DNA of 64,000 nucleotides from Marinihelvus fidelis (lineage in GTDB: Bacteria; Pseudomonadota; Gammaproteobacteria; Xanthomonadales; SZUA-36). Position numbers and translations under genes: made by a program. Position 1 is the first letter of the stretch; every line of letters begins with the position of its first letter. This document shows, in pieces, positions 9,221-18,943 of this stretch. The notes below the pieces were generated by a model. It worked only from the letters and a program-made list of their open reading frames with translations, was not told the origin of the DNA and did no database searches. The stretch covers positions 107,001 through 171,000 of the forward strand of contig NZ_VYXP01000007.1 in assembly GCF_008725655.1 (NCBI RefSeq), written 5' to 3'.

Positions 9221-10561
9221 TCAGATCTCGATACCGGACCAGCTGCGCGAGCGCCATTGATGAACGCAGTGGATGGCCTGGCCAACCCGGTAGAACGTGT
9301 TGACGATCCACACACCCAGCAGGCCATAGCCCAGGGTGGGGCCGATGATGAAGGCCGCGGGCAGGAACAGCGCCCATTGCCAGAACACGCTGATCCACAT
9401 GGCCCGGCGGGTGTCGCCGGCGCCGATCAGCGCGTTCATCAGCACCATGCCGGCGGTGTCGAAGCCGATCATCAGTGCCCACAGCACCATCGGCAGGTAG
9501 GCCAGTTCCAGCGTGTCAGGGTTGTGGATGAACACGCCCAGCAGCGGTCGTGCCAGCGGTATCAGCAGCAGCGTCAGCACCAGGCCGTAGATGAAGGTCA
9601 GCAGCGCACAGTTCCAGCCCCACTGCAGGGCGTCGTCCTCGTCTTTTCTGCCCAGCGCGTTGCCTACCAGCGTCGTGCAGGCGAGCGCGACGCCCATCGC
9701 GGGCAGCAGCGCGGTGATATGGAAGGTCATCAGGATGTTCACCGCCGCAACCTCGGCGGTGCCGATGCGACCGACGATCCACACCAGCGTCACCAGGCCC
9801 GCGGAGAAGAAAAGTTGCTGGATGCTGGCCGGCAGCGACAGCTTCAGCTGTTGCCAGAGCATGGTGCGGGTGGGGCGACGATGCAGGAAACCCTTGTCCC
9901 GGGCACGGCGCCAGGCGAAGAAAAAGTACAACGCGGTACCGATGTACAGTGAAATGGTGGTCGCCAGGCCGGCGCCGTAGACACCCAGTTCGGGTGCGCC
10001 CAGATTGCCGAAAATCAGCACCCAGTTCAGGAAGATGTTGATGCTGTGCATGATCAACAACGTCTGCAGGTAGACGCCGGTCATGTGAATGGCGCTCCAG
10101 TAACCGCGGAACGAGAAATTCATGCCGATGGCGACCATCGCCAGCAGCCGTACCTGCAGGTATGGCGTTCCGAGCGCCTGCACCTCCGGGTCGTCGGTCA
10201 GCCAGGTAAAGGCAGCGGGGGCCAGTGCGTAGAGCAGCGCGCAGGCGGGGACGCCCATCAACAGCGCCAGCGCCAGGCCGCCATTCAGCGGCACCGCGGT
10301 TTCCTCGTCGCGTCCTTCTCCCAGCCGTCGCGAGGCCAGCGCCTGTACGCCGGCCGACAGGCCGATGATGAACGAGATGGCCAGGTAGTTGGTAAAACTG
10401 CCGATACCAGTCGCGGCCAGCGCGGCGTCACCGAGGCGGCCGACCATGCCGATGTCAACCAGGTTGAGAATGTTCTGGCTCATCATGCCGCCCATGATGG
10501 GCAGCGCGATCAGCCAGATGGAACGTCGGCGATCAGCGGTTGGAAAGGCCACCTTCAGCAT
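9221..10561 (-). CDS. MATE family efflux transporter
   Basis: 446 aa, twelve predicted membrane helices in two homologous halves. The opening ([31 protein letters not shown]) is typical of NorM/DinF-like MATE exporters, which expel cationic compounds using Na+ or H+. The substrate is unknown. The ATG follows the Fic gene stop by only three bases, and its ribosome site AAAGGAG lies inside the end of that gene. It may therefore be translated from the Fic operon transcript. Confidence 0.92.
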   Translation of the reverse strand: MLKVAFPTADRRRSIWLIALPIMGGMMSQNILNLVDIGMVGRLGDAALAATGIGSFTNYLAISFIIGLSAGVQALASRRLGEGRDEETAVPLNGGLALALLMGVPACALLYALAPAAFTWLTDDPEVQALGTPYLQVRLLAMVAIGMNFSFRGYWSAIHMTGVYLQTLLIMHSINIFLNWVLIFGNLGAPELGVYGAGLATTISLYIGTALYFFFAWRRARDKGFLHRRPTRTMLWQQLKLSLPASIQQLFFSAGLVTLVWIVGRIGTAEVAAVNILMTFHITALLPAMGVALACTTLVGNALGRKDEDDALQWGWNCALLTFIYGLVLTLLLIPLARPLLGVFIHNPDTLELAYLPMVLWALMIGFDTAGMVLMNALIGAGDTRRAMWISVFWQWALFLPAAFIIGPTLGYGLLGVWIVNTFYRVGQAIHCVHQWRSRSWSGIEI

Positions 10562-10564
10562 CGG

Positions 10565-11173
10565 TCAGGGCTCCTTTGCATTCTCGTTTGCATGGACGAA
10601 TGTCAGCAACGGGGCGTAGTCCCCGCCATCGGCGGCTCGCAGGGCTGCAATATAGTTTTTTCGGCGTACGTTGTCGGCCTGGAGATCGAACCCACTCGCC
10701 CATTCGATGGCGGGATGCCGATAGGCGTCTTCAAGCAAAATGTCGGCGGCAATGCGCGCGTGACGACCATTGCCATTCGCAAAGGGGTGAATCAGCACCA
10801 TGCGGTGATGGAATCGCGCGGCGGCTTCCAACGGCTCGTAAACACCGTTCACTGACCAGAACTTCGCATCATCGAGCAGTAACCTGAGTTGGACTGGGAT
10901 CTGGGTGGGTTCGACGCCGATGTTCTTCTCCGTCAGTCGGTATTGGCCCGCCCATGCCCAGACATCACCAAACAGGCGCCGGTGCAGCGTGCGGATAAAG
11001 GCCTCGTCAAAAATGCTGCCGCCACGACGGCGGGTGATCCAGCCCAGCCCCTGTTCGATATTGGCCTGTTCAAGTTCGTCCAGTTCAGCGCGTGTCGTGA
11101 TGTGGGCGAACCTGAGCCCCTCCTTTTCATCCGGATCCAGTGGCGTGGCGCCCTCAGGCTCCGGAAACGTCAC
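10565..11173 (-). CDS. Fic/DOC family protein, 'mobile mystery protein B' type
   Basis: 202 aa. It carries the complete Fic catalytic loop HPFANGNGR (H129 to R137), so it should be an active AMP- or nucleotidyl-transferase. Its overall layout (N-terminal DPDEKEGLRFAHITTRAELDELE, then FDEAFIRTLHRRLFGDVWAWAG) matches the family that always pairs with an XRE protein. The upstream gene is that partner and overlaps it by four bases. The probable role is the toxin half of a toxin-antitoxin-like pair carried on mobile DNA; the target is unknown. Confidence 0.88.
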   Translation of the reverse strand: MTFPEPEGATPLDPDEKEGLRFAHITTRAELDELEQANIEQGLGWITRRRGGSIFDEAFIRTLHRRLFGDVWAWAGQYRLTEKNIGVEPTQIPVQLRLLLDDAKFWSVNGVYEPLEAAARFHHRMVLIHPFANGNGRHARIAADILLEDAYRHPAIEWASGFDLQADNVRRKNYIAALRAADGGDYAPLLTFVHANENAKEP

Positions 11174-11634
11174 TGATCATTCCAGAAATCCGCCGGCATG
11201 TCCCGAGCGAGTTCTTCGGCGAGATCTTCTATGCGCTGCCGGGCCTGCTCATCCGGCAAGGATTGCTGCTCCAGGGCCATGTGGGCGTTGGTCCGGCGAA
11301 CGCGCCCGCTGGCTTTGCGACGCGCCTGGTGTTCGACCATGTCCGCGATACTGGTTTCCGGAACAATGGCATAGACCAGCCGTCCGCCCATCGCGTCGGC
11401 GAGTTTGCGCAACTGGTTGATCGTGATGGCGCCTTCGCGCTCGTTGCGCTCCGCCTGGTAGACGGCGCCGCGACTCACCCCCAGTCGCCCGGCCAGGGTG
11501 TTGACGGGCATGCGCAACGCCTTGCGAAGCGTGGCCAGCCAGCCCTCGGGCGGGGTTCGCACGTTTCCGACTTGTCGCGCGGCTTCATCAAGCAGGCGCA
11601 CGGTCTGTTTCCTGGCGGTATCCCTGACACTCAT
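11170..11634 (-). CDS. XRE-type partner of the Fic protein, 'mobile mystery protein A' type
   Basis: 154 aa from ATG 11634, chosen because GAGGTGG precedes it and the peptide then starts MSVRDTARKQ. A helix-turn-helix lies around residues 45-75 (MPVNTLAGRLGVSRGAVYQ). The C-terminal part is charged and helical. It overlaps the Fic gene by four bases, so the two are coupled. It probably neutralises the Fic protein and represses the operon through the palindromes immediately upstream. Confidence 0.85.
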   Translation of the reverse strand: MSVRDTARKQTVRLLDEAARQVGNVRTPPEGWLATLRKALRMPVNTLAGRLGVSRGAVYQAERNEREGAITINQLRKLADAMGGRLVYAIVPETSIADMVEHQARRKASGRVRRTNAHMALEQQSLPDEQARQRIEDLAEELARDMPADFWNDQ

Positions 11635-11665
11635 TGGTGGCCACCTCGGGGTCAAAAGCACGTTG

Positions 11666-11749
11666 TGTATCAAATAATATACATTAAAGGTTTGTATGTA
11701 AAATTATTGATATACATTAGCGCATAAAATGTATATCATCTAATATACA
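11666..11749. promoter_or_regulatory. AT-rich promoter/operator region of the XRE-Fic operon
   Basis: Repeated inverted TGTAT...ATACA motifs lie between the XRE start and prfC. The best is TGTATAT-N6-ATATACA at 11730-11749 with perfect seven-base arms. A second, TGTAT-N8-ATACA, is at 11666-11683, and further half-sites occur at about 11693-11715. Multiple spaced operators of this kind are usual for self-regulated XRE antitoxins. The AT content contrasts sharply with the flanking genes. Confidence 0.6.
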
Positions 11750-11798
11750 TCACGTGCCGGTAAAATGAGCGCTGTGCCGTGCCCCGGGCAGCTTGCGC

Positions 11799-13391
11799 TC
11801 AGGCGAACTGCACCGTTTCCCGCGTCGGCGAGAACGTGATGTCCGGCCAGCGCTCGGTGGTCAGTTGCAGGTTGACCCGGGTCGGTGCCAGGTAGACCAG
11901 CTGCTCGGCGGCGTCCAGCGCCAGGTTATTGCTGAGCTGGTTGGTGAAATCACGCAGCATCTTTTCGTCCTTGCAGCGAACCCAACGGGCCGTTTGAACG
12001 TTCACGGCCTCGAAAGTTGCGTCGACGTTGTACTCATGTTTCAGGCGGTAGGCCACCACGTCGAACTGCAGCATGCCCACCGCGCCCAGCACCAGGTCGT
12101 TGCCCAGCATCGGCCGGAAGAACTGCGTCGCGCCTTCCTCGGACAGCTGCTGCAGGCCCTTCTGCAGCGCCTTCAGCTTCAGCGGGTCGCGCAGGCGCGC
12201 CACGCGGAACAGTTCCGGGGCGAAATTGGGGATGCCGGTGAACTGCAGCGACTCGCCCTCGGTAAAGCTGTCGCCGATGGCGATGGTGCCGTGGTTGTGC
12301 AGGCCGATGATGTCACCCGGCCACGCCTCTTCCACGCTGTCGCGGTCCTGCGCCAGGAAGGTCAGCGCGTTGGCGATGCGGATGTCTTTTCCTAAGCGCA
12401 CGTGGTGCATCTTCATGCCCTGCTCAAAACGCCCCGAACAGACCCGCATGAAGGCCACGCGGTCGCGGTGGGCCGGGTCCATGTTCGCCTGGATCTTGAA
12501 CACGAAACCGGTGAGCTTGCTCTCGTCGCAGGCGACCTCGCGGGTGGTGGTCGCGTGGGCGCGCGGTGCCGGTGCGTGCTTGACGAAGGCGTCCAGCAGC
12601 GGCGTGACACCGAAATTGTTGATCGCGGAGCCGAAAAACACCGGCGTCTGCTTGCCGGCCAGGTAGGCTTCGGCATCGAACTCGTGGCTGGCGCCGCGTA
12701 CCAGTTCGATCTCGTCGCGGAATTCCGCGACGTCGCCGCCCAGGCGCTCATCCAGCAGCGGATTGTCCAGCCCCTCGATGATCTCGGCGTCCTGGGTCAC
12801 GTAATTCTTGCCGGGCTCATACAGGTGCACGGCGTCGTCGAGCAGGTGATAGACGCCGCGCAGGCGCTTACCCATACCGATAGGCCAGGTCACAGGCGCA
12901 CACTCGATGCCCAGCACCTCTTCCACTTCGTCCAGCAGCTCGATGGGCTCGCGGCCTTCGCGGTCGAGCTTGTTGATGAACGTGAAGATGGGCGTCTGGC
13001 GCATTCGGCAGACGTCCATCAGCTTGATGGTGCGCTCCTCCACGCCCTTGGCGCAGTCGATGACCATCAACGCCGAATCCACCGCGGTCAGCGTGCGGTA
13101 GGTGTCTTCGGAGAAGTCGGCATGGCCCGGGGTATCGAGCAGGTTAACGACGCGGTCGCGGTAATGGAACTGCATGACCGAGCTGGTCACGGAGATGCCG
13201 CGCTCCTGCTCCATCTTCATCCAGTCAGATGTCGCATGCCGCTCGGTCTTGCGCGACTTGACCGCGCCCGCCTGCTTGATGGCACCACCGAACAGCAACA
13301 GCTTTTCGGTAATGGTCGTCTTGCCAGCGTCGGGATGCGAAATGATCGCAAAGGTACGACGGCGCTCGAGTTGTTTCTGGACCTGTGACAT
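11799..13391 (-). CDS. prfC: Peptide chain release factor 3
   Basis: 530 aa translational GTPase that recycles RF1/RF2 from the ribosome. Visible GTPase motifs are SHPDAGKTT (G1, residues 18-26), DTPGHADF (G3) and NKLDRE (G4). The start [19 protein letters not shown] is the RF3 signature and distinguishes it from EF-G and LepA. Full length for the family. It is flanked by the Fic pair and an esterase gene and appears to be a single-gene unit. Confidence 0.96.
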   Translation of the reverse strand: MSQVQKQLERRRTFAIISHPDAGKTTITEKLLLFGGAIKQAGAVKSRKTERHATSDWMKMEQERGISVTSSVMQFHYRDRVVNLLDTPGHADFSEDTYRTLTAVDSALMVIDCAKGVEERTIKLMDVCRMRQTPIFTFINKLDREGREPIELLDEVEEVLGIECAPVTWPIGMGKRLRGVYHLLDDAVHLYEPGKNYVTQDAEIIEGLDNPLLDERLGGDVAEFRDEIELVRGASHEFDAEAYLAGKQTPVFFGSAINNFGVTPLLDAFVKHAPAPRAHATTTREVACDESKLTGFVFKIQANMDPAHRDRVAFMRVCSGRFEQGMKMHHVRLGKDIRIANALTFLAQDRDSVEEAWPGDIIGLHNHGTIAIGDSFTEGESLQFTGIPNFAPELFRVARLRDPLKLKALQKGLQQLSEEGATQFFRPMLGNDLVLGAVGMLQFDVVAYRLKHEYNVDATFEAVNVQTARWVRCKDEKMLRDFTNQLSNNLALDAAEQLVYLAPTRVNLQLTTERWPDITFSPTRETVQFA

Positions 13392-13556
13392 GGGGCGGAA
13401 AACCGTCGGAAAAACGGCGCATTTTAGCAGATGCGCGGGCCGGGTCTTGGTGCGCTGCAGATGTCGCCCCGTCCGCTCTGAACGCGGTCGGACGGCCTTT
13501 CGGTCAATAGTGTTAAGTTAGGAAAAATAATCAAGCCAAAAAACTGGAGCCGAAAC

Positions 13557-14513
13557 ATGAGAATGTACAAAATCGCTCGCCAGGCCGCGTTGCACGTTCT
13601 TGCCGCCGCCGCGCTCTTCACCGCTGTCCCGGGCCTGGCCCAGGACGGCACGATCTATCCCCTGGACGCTCCGGCAGAGCCCAACGCCATTCCGCTGGGC
13701 ACCGGTGGCGTTGAGGACCAGCCCGCGAGTGAGACCTGGTTCCGCCAGTGGGGCGATCCGATGGCGCGGAATATCACCACCGCGACCCTCACGCCGTTCC
13801 TGCCGGAGCCGGAAAAGGCGAATGGCGCCGCAGTCATCGTCGCGCCAGGTGGCGGCTTCCGGTGGCTGTCGCTGGGCAACGAGGGTTGGGAGGTGGCCGA
13901 GGCGCTAGCGGACCGCGGCATTGCCGCCTTCGTGCTCAAGTACCGGCTCCAGCCCACGCCGGAATCACTGGACGGCTTCCGGGAGTCGATGAACCGGATG
14001 TTCGCGGAGGTGGACGAGTCGTCCGACGATTCGCAGGATATGGAGCCGCCGCGCCGGCCGCGCTGGGATCTTTCCAACCAGCTTGAGGATGCCGAGGCGG
14101 CTTACGCCATGATCCTGGAGCGGGCTTCGGAGTGGGGTGTCGACACCAGCAGGCTGGGCATGATCGGCTTTTCAGCAGGTGCCGGGTTGACGATGCACAG
14201 TACGCTTCATTCCGAAACGATGGACCTGGCGTTTATCGGGCCGATCTACGGTGGCATGGGAGCGGTGGAAGTGCCTGAAAACGCACCGCCGATGTTCAAC
14301 GTCATCGCCAGCGATGATTTTCTCTTCGGGGGCCAGTTCGGTGTGGTCGAGTCGTGGTTCAACGCCGGTGTGCCGGTTGAATTCCACCTGTACCAGAACG
14401 GTGGACACGGGTTTGGCCTCGGCAACCCGGATCGCACCAGCAACCGCTGGTTTGATGCCTTCATTTACTGGCTGGACGTGAACGGCTTCCTGGAAGCCAG
14501 CCCTGAAGCCTGA
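13557..14513 (+). CDS. Exported alpha/beta hydrolase (BD-FAE / acetyl-xylan-esterase-like)
   Basis: 318 aa with a signal peptide (basic N-terminus, hydrophobic core, ending VPGLAQ). The alpha/beta-hydrolase fold is clear: oxyanion segment APGGGFRWLSLGNEG, nucleophile elbow GFSAGAG, a late aspartate in VIASDDFLF and the histidine in GGHGFG. Relatives include carbohydrate esterases that remove acetyl or feruloyl groups, and this would fit a plant-polysaccharide diet. The substrate is inferred only. Two in-frame ATGs lie at 13557 and 13563; the first gives the longer basic region. Confidence 0.85.
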   Translation: MRMYKIARQAALHVLAAAALFTAVPGLAQDGTIYPLDAPAEPNAIPLGTGGVEDQPASETWFRQWGDPMARNITTATLTPFLPEPEKANGAAVIVAPGGGFRWLSLGNEGWEVAEALADRGIAAFVLKYRLQPTPESLDGFRESMNRMFAEVDESSDDSQDMEPPRRPRWDLSNQLEDAEAAYAMILERASEWGVDTSRLGMIGFSAGAGLTMHSTLHSETMDLAFIGPIYGGMGAVEVPENAPPMFNVIASDDFLFGGQFGVVESWFNAGVPVEFHLYQNGGHGFGLGNPDRTSNRWFDAFIYWLDVNGFLEASPEA

Positions 14514-14514
14514 A

Positions 14515-15597
14515 TCAGACCCGCAACGCGCCCCGGAACAACTTGTGTAGTGGGCGTTCCAGGCGCTGGTAGTAGCGCACACATGCCCACAGGATGATGA
14601 TGGCCAGGGCGATGAAGGCGAGCTGGGCGAGCCAGGCGGGCCGGCCACCGAGCCAGGTGTTCAGGCCGGCGCCGCGTGTGGCCTCCAGGACCAGGGTGTG
14701 GCTGAGGTAAATGGCGTAGGAGGCGCCGCCGGTGGCCAGGCTGAAGCGGGCCGGTGCCGAAATGCCGGCCTGGTCGAGGCGGACCAGGCCGGCAACGATC
14801 AGGATCCCGGCGGTGCCGAACACGGCGACACGCCAGAACACGAAATAGCCCTGGCCGATGCGGCCGTCAAACACTTCGGCGTTGATCCAGCCGCCGGCGC
14901 TGTAAGCGGCGACACCCACTGCCAGTAGCCCCCAGCCGAACAGTGCCGATCCACCAGGCCGTCGCAGCACGTGGGCGAGCACCGCGCCGGCCAGGAACTC
15001 GACCAGGTAGGGGCTGAAACCATACGCGGTGGCCAGCGACATTCGCACGATGTTTTCCGGCGACCAGGCCTGGGCGACGAACTGGTTGTACAGGGCCAGG
15101 CCCAGCACCAGGGCAAACGCCATGATGATCAACGCCGGTCGCCGCCGGCCGCCCACCGCGATGGCCAGCGTAAACGCGGTGTAGAAAATCATCTCGAAAA
15201 CCAGCGTCCAGGCCACCGGGATCAGCATTTTCGGCATGGAAATGGGCCACAGGACCAGTGAGCCCGGCAGGTCCACGCGCGTCAGCCGTGCAGGGTCGGT
15301 CACCGCGAAGACCAGCAGGGCCAGCAGGCAGAAGGGCCAGTAACCGGAGTAGATCCGGGCCACGCGGCGGCGGGCGAAGCGCCAGGCATCCGCGGGCCCC
15401 GCCTCGTTCTTCGTGGTCCAGGCCATGATGAAACCCGAAATCACGAAGAACAGGTCGACGCCGGCGAAGCCGGCCCGTTCACCAAAGCCGAACAGCCAGC
15501 CCAACTCGTGCCCCGTGGCACGCACGTGCGCGGCCTCGTGAAACAGCACGACCAGCATCGCGGCCGCAAAGCGCAGGAACTGGATGTTGACCAGCAT
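14515..15597 (-). CDS. Acyltransferase family 3 membrane protein (OafA/NodX-like)
   Basis: 360 aa, about ten hydrophobic segments, beginning MLVNIQFLRFAAAMLVVLFHEAAHV, where the FHE histidine corresponds to the conserved catalytic region of acyltransferase-3 proteins. DLFFVISGFIM is the other family hallmark. These enzymes O-acetylate or O-acylate surface sugars at the inner membrane. The acceptor cannot be told. Its stop lies immediately beside that of the convergent esterase gene. The M23 peptidase gene lies 12 bases upstream. Confidence 0.9.
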   Translation of the reverse strand: MLVNIQFLRFAAAMLVVLFHEAAHVRATGHELGWLFGFGERAGFAGVDLFFVISGFIMAWTTKNEAGPADAWRFARRRVARIYSGYWPFCLLALLVFAVTDPARLTRVDLPGSLVLWPISMPKMLIPVAWTLVFEMIFYTAFTLAIAVGGRRRPALIIMAFALVLGLALYNQFVAQAWSPENIVRMSLATAYGFSPYLVEFLAGAVLAHVLRRPGGSALFGWGLLAVGVAAYSAGGWINAEVFDGRIGQGYFVFWRVAVFGTAGILIVAGLVRLDQAGISAPARFSLATGGASYAIYLSHTLVLEATRGAGLNTWLGGRPAWLAQLAFIALAIIILWACVRYYQRLERPLHKLFRGALRV

Positions 15598-15609
15598 GCT
15601 GTCGGGCGC

Positions 15610-16584
15610 CTAGTGCGAAGCCGGTGAAGCGGCAGGGTTGGGAGGCCCCGCGAGGACGCCTTCCAGCAGCTGTGGCCGGTCCGGGTCCATCAGGCCGCCG
15701 GTGGGCAGGCGAAAGCGGAACGGCAGCGATTCCAGCGCCATGCCGACATTCAGTTGCACGACGAAATGAAGGTGCGGTCCGGATGAATATCCGCTGTTGC
15801 CGGAGTTGGCGATCCAGAACCCGGTGGGCACCCGCATGCCCGGCGCCACCCTGACGCTGTTCGCCTGCAGGTGGGCATAGACGGCCATGCTGCCATCGTC
15901 GTGCAGGATGCGGACGTGGTTGGCGCGGGTGAGGTACTTCGCTTCCTGGCGGCCCTCGCCGTGGTAGTTCTCTTCGACATCCATGATCACGCCGGCTCGG
16001 GCGGCCAGGATGGGCGTGCCCAACGGCATGGCGATGTCGACGGCGTACTGGCTGGCACCGTCCTTGTGGGTGGCGTCGTCATCCAGGCCCTGGGAGATGG
16101 GGTAGGCCTCGCCGCGCGCGAATGGCGGGTAGTAATCCAGGTCGTCGGGCAGGTCGGTCTTCGGCGGTCCGGGCATGGCCCGATAGGACAGCCGGTAGCT
16201 GAAGCCCTGGGCTGGGTCCGCGGCCCGCAGCCTGACCAACGGTTGCTCAGCCTGCCCGGGCAGTACGAAGCTGGCCGGCAACGGCGGGTCGGCGATGATG
16301 TTGCTGGCCTCGGCCAGGCTCAGCTCGACCTCGGCGTCACCACCATAGCGGTTGAAGAAGTAGTGCTCCGGCTCGTGCCGGTGGCCGGCCCGCCGGGCGG
16401 TGATCATCTGGCGCGGCTCGCCCTGGGTGACGAAGGTGTCGAAGGCCTGGCCGTTGTCGGATGGCGGCTTGTCACTGAAGTGCCACAGGCCATCCTCGTC
16501 CTGCCACTTGTACATGTCGCCGGCCAGTGCCGCGCCGGCGAACAGCAGCGCGGCCCACGTGCCGATGCGCGCCCCGTGAATCAA
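15610..16584 (-). CDS. Exported M23 family metallopeptidase with N-terminal DUF4124 domain
   Basis: 324 aa with a TTG start one base after the sdaA stop, chosen because it gives a complete signal peptide ([20 protein letters not shown]). A DUF4124 motif ([18 protein letters not shown]) follows, then a linker, and a LytM/M23 domain in the second half. Visible M23 motifs are [16 protein letters not shown] and GPHLHFVVQ, with HLQANS between them. Such enzymes cut peptidoglycan crosslinks or act as cell-wall hydrolase regulators in the periplasm. It is tightly coupled to sdaA, although no functional link is evident. Confidence 0.85.
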   Translation of the reverse strand: MIHGARIGTWAALLFAGAALAGDMYKWQDEDGLWHFSDKPPSDNGQAFDTFVTQGEPRQMITARRAGHRHEPEHYFFNRYGGDAEVELSLAEASNIIADPPLPASFVLPGQAEQPLVRLRAADPAQGFSYRLSYRAMPGPPKTDLPDDLDYYPPFARGEAYPISQGLDDDATHKDGASQYAVDIAMPLGTPILAARAGVIMDVEENYHGEGRQEAKYLTRANHVRILHDDGSMAVYAHLQANSVRVAPGMRVPTGFWIANSGNSGYSSGPHLHFVVQLNVGMALESLPFRFRLPTGGLMDPDRPQLLEGVLAGPPNPAASPASH

Positions 16585-16585
16585 C

Positions 16586-17965
16586 TCAGCACTCGATCAC
16601 GTTGACGGCCAGGCCGCCCCGCGACGTTTCCTTGTACTTGTTGCGCATGTCGCGGCCGGTCTCGCGCATGGTGCGGATGACCTTGTCCAGCGACACCTTG
16701 CCGACGCCGTCGCCGCGCATGGCCAGGCGTTGGGCGTTGATGGCCTTCACCGAGGCCATGGCGTTGCGCTCGATGCAGGGAATCTGCACCAGCCCGCCCA
16801 CCGGGTCGCAGGTCAGGCCCAGGTTGTGTTCCATGCCGATCTCGGCGGCGTTCTCCACCTGCGAGACCGAGCCGCCCATGGCCGCGGTCAGGCCGCCGGC
16901 CGCCATTGAGCAGGCCACGCCCACTTCGCCCTGGCAGCCGACCTCGGCGCCGGAGATCGACGCGTTGAGCTTGTAGAGGATACCGATGGCGCCGGCAGTG
17001 AGCAGGAACTCGATCACCCCGCCCTCGCTGGCGCCGGGAATGAATTTTTCGTAGTAGCCCATGACCGCGGGGATGATGCCCGCGGCGCCATTCGTCGGCG
17101 CGGTCACCACGCGGCCGCCGGCGGCGTTCTCCTCGTTCACGGCCAGCGCGAACAGGTTGACCCAATCCAGCGAGGTCAGGGCGTCATCGTTGCCCGGCCC
17201 TTCGCGGTCGGACAGCGCCTGGAACAGCCGCGGTGCGCGGCGCTTGACGCCCAGCGGCCCGGGCAGTTCACCGGGGCTGCGGCAGCCGCGGTCGATGCAG
17301 GCATGCATGGCGGCGTGAATCTCGAGCAGGCCGGCGCGAATGGCTTCGGGTGAGCGCCAGGCCTGCTCATTGGCCAGCATCAGCTGGCCGATGCTCAGCC
17401 CTTGTTCGCTGCACTGCGCTACGAGCTCCGCGGCGGTGCTGAACGGGTGGGCCAGCGGCGTGTCGTCAGCGACGATGCGGTCTTCCGCGGCCTCGTCATG
17501 GTTGACGACAAAACCGCCGCCGACGGAATAGAAGTCCCGTTCCAGCAACACGTCGTCGTTGATGTCGTAGGCGGTGAAGCGCATGCCATTGGAATGGTGT
17601 GGCAGCATCTCGCGCTTGCGGAACTCCAGGTCGCGCTTCTCCACGAAGGCGATGTCATGGTCGGTGGTCAGGTGGATGCGGCCCGATTCGGCGGTGTTGG
17701 CCAGCAAGCCCTCGATGGCATCGGGGTCGATGGTGTCCGGTGCCTCGCCCAGCAGGCCCAGGATGATGGCCTTGTCGGTGCCGTGGCCACGGCCGGTGTG
17801 CGCCAGTGAACCGTAAAGGCGGGTCCGGATGCGCGTGGTATCAGCCAGTTTGCCGGCCGAGGACAGCCGGCGCACGAACGTGGCCGCGGCGCGCATTGGC
17901 CCCACCGTGTGCGAGCTGGAGGGCCCGATGCCGATTTTGAACAACTCGAAGACACTGACGGCCAT
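16586..17965 (-). CDS. sdaA: L-serine dehydratase (iron-sulfur, single-chain)
   Basis: 459 aa enzyme deaminating L-serine to pyruvate and ammonia. The N-terminal regulatory beta domain starts [21 protein letters not shown], a diagnostic motif. The C-terminal alpha domain contains the cluster-binding cysteines ([30 protein letters not shown]). Both halves are in one chain, as in Gram-negative SdaA/SdaB. It is followed one base later by the M23 peptidase start. Confidence 0.95.
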   Translation of the reverse strand: MAVSVFELFKIGIGPSSSHTVGPMRAAATFVRRLSSAGKLADTTRIRTRLYGSLAHTGRGHGTDKAIILGLLGEAPDTIDPDAIEGLLANTAESGRIHLTTDHDIAFVEKRDLEFRKREMLPHHSNGMRFTAYDINDDVLLERDFYSVGGGFVVNHDEAAEDRIVADDTPLAHPFSTAAELVAQCSEQGLSIGQLMLANEQAWRSPEAIRAGLLEIHAAMHACIDRGCRSPGELPGPLGVKRRAPRLFQALSDREGPGNDDALTSLDWVNLFALAVNEENAAGGRVVTAPTNGAAGIIPAVMGYYEKFIPGASEGGVIEFLLTAGAIGILYKLNASISGAEVGCQGEVGVACSMAAGGLTAAMGGSVSQVENAAEIGMEHNLGLTCDPVGGLVQIPCIERNAMASVKAINAQRLAMRGDGVGKVSLDKVIRTMRETGRDMRNKYKETSRGGLAVNVIEC

Positions 17966-18046
17966 GCCGTTTCTCCATTGGCGGATGCGCGAATTCTACC
18001 GCCTGCGGGGGGTGCGCGCCGACTCCCGCTGCGGCATGATGCCCGC

Positions 18047-18286
18047 ATGCGATACCTGCTCTATACCCGTCCTGACTGTCACCTGTGCGATGAGGCCGCC
18101 GACCTGGTGGCTGCCGTGGCCCCCGGCCTTGCCCTTCAAACTGTCGATATCGAGGACTCGATCGACCTGCTGGACCGCTATGGCACCCGCATTCCGGTCC
18201 TCGCCCGCGAAGCCGGTGGCGAAGAGCTGGGATGGCCATTTGACGCCGCGCGCCTGTCAGGGTTCCTTGCGTCCACACCTGGCTGA
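18047..18286 (+). CDS. Glutaredoxin-like thioredoxin-fold protein (DUF836-like)
   Basis: 79 aa: MRYLLYTRPDCHLCDEA has a CxxC redox motif (CHLC), followed by GTRIPVLARE with the cis-proline expected of thioredoxin folds. The likely role is a small cytoplasmic disulfide/redox carrier. It is divergent from sdaA. There is no Shine-Dalgarno; CATGAT lies exactly six bases before the ATG, fitting the leaderless pattern seen at three other genes in this window. Confidence 0.82.
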   Translation: MRYLLYTRPDCHLCDEAADLVAAVAPGLALQTVDIEDSIDLLDRYGTRIPVLAREAGGEELGWPFDAARLSGFLASTPG

Positions 18287-18306
18287 CGACGCCCCTTCGC
18301 CGACGC

Positions 18307-18339
18307 AAAAAAAATCCCGGGACCCTTTCGGGACCCGGG
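18307..18339 (-). terminator. Rho-independent terminator for the PspC-domain gene
   Basis: On the minus strand, CCCGGG-T-CCC / GGG-T-CCCGGG pairs around a GAAA loop (stem 18316-18339, one T-T mismatch) and is followed by a run of T residues (complement of 18307-18314). It lies about 65 bases downstream of the PspC-domain stop. Confidence 0.85.
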
Positions 18340-18404
18340 CAGAGGAGAGTCGAGCTGTAATGATCCAGAGAGAGACTTGCCGCCATGCGGCCGGCCGGCG
18401 TGGA

Positions 18405-18719
18405 TCAGTGCGCCTGGCCGAACAGGTTGCGCGCGGTGTCCGCCAGTCGGTCGGCGGCCTCGCGCAGGGTAATGAACAGGCCCTTGAACGCGCCCTGCGT
18501 GCGCTCCGAGGTCTCGTCCAGCACCAGGGCAAGGACGATGTAGGCGATGACGGTGGGCAGGGTCAGGAAGACCAGCAGCACGATGGCGATCGCGCGCAAC
18601 ACCCAGGGCTCCTGGCCCATGCGCCCGGCCAGGGTCTTGCAGACCCCAAACAGCAGGGGCTGTCCCGGTCGCCCATTCAGGTTGTCCCTGACGCTCTGTA
18701 AGAAATCATCCGTCGCCAT
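18405..18719 (-). CDS. PspC domain membrane protein
   Basis: 104 aa from the ATG at 18719 (MATDDFLQSVRDNLNG); the frame runs further upstream but without membrane or domain features. A PspC domain covers about residues 20-70 (LFGVCKTLAGRMGQEPWVLRA, then a hydrophobic helix LPTVIAYIVLALVLDET). The tail is a predicted amphipathic helix (ADRLADTARNLFGQ). PspC domains sit in the inner membrane and take part in phage-shock/envelope-stress sensing; no pspA or pspB is nearby. Its terminator is at 18307-18339. Confidence 0.82.
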   Translation of the reverse strand: MATDDFLQSVRDNLNGRPGQPLLFGVCKTLAGRMGQEPWVLRAIAIVLLVFLTLPTVIAYIVLALVLDETSERTQGAFKGLFITLREAADRLADTARNLFGQAH

Positions 18720-18931
18720 TGCATTGGTCTCCAGTCGGCTTACGTGGTGAGTATATCGATGCAGGTTGCGTGCCAAATGTGCCGAAAGTCTCAGGGCCAG
18801 TGTTTTCCGGCGGTTTTGGCGCATCCGGATGGTCAACTGCGATGGCCCCCGGTGGGTTTTCACGCCAACGCATGGCCGATTTGACGATCCCGACGCGACG
18901 GCCCGAACTTTCCACCGCCGGGAACCTCGGT

Positions 18932-18937
18932 TAGTCT
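18932..18937 (+). promoter_or_regulatory. -10-like hexamer six bases before the FakA-FakB fusion gene
   Basis: TAGTCT at 18932-18937, six bases, then ATG at 18944, with no Shine-Dalgarno. The spacing is the same as at the VOC, glutaredoxin-like and HAD genes, suggesting a leaderless transcript. Confidence 0.35.
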
Positions 18938-18943
18938 GCGCGC

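Noticed and set aside
12402-13388. 328-codon frame opposite prfC
   Set aside because: It lies entirely over a strongly conserved release factor gene, has no domain and reflects high-GC codon bias.
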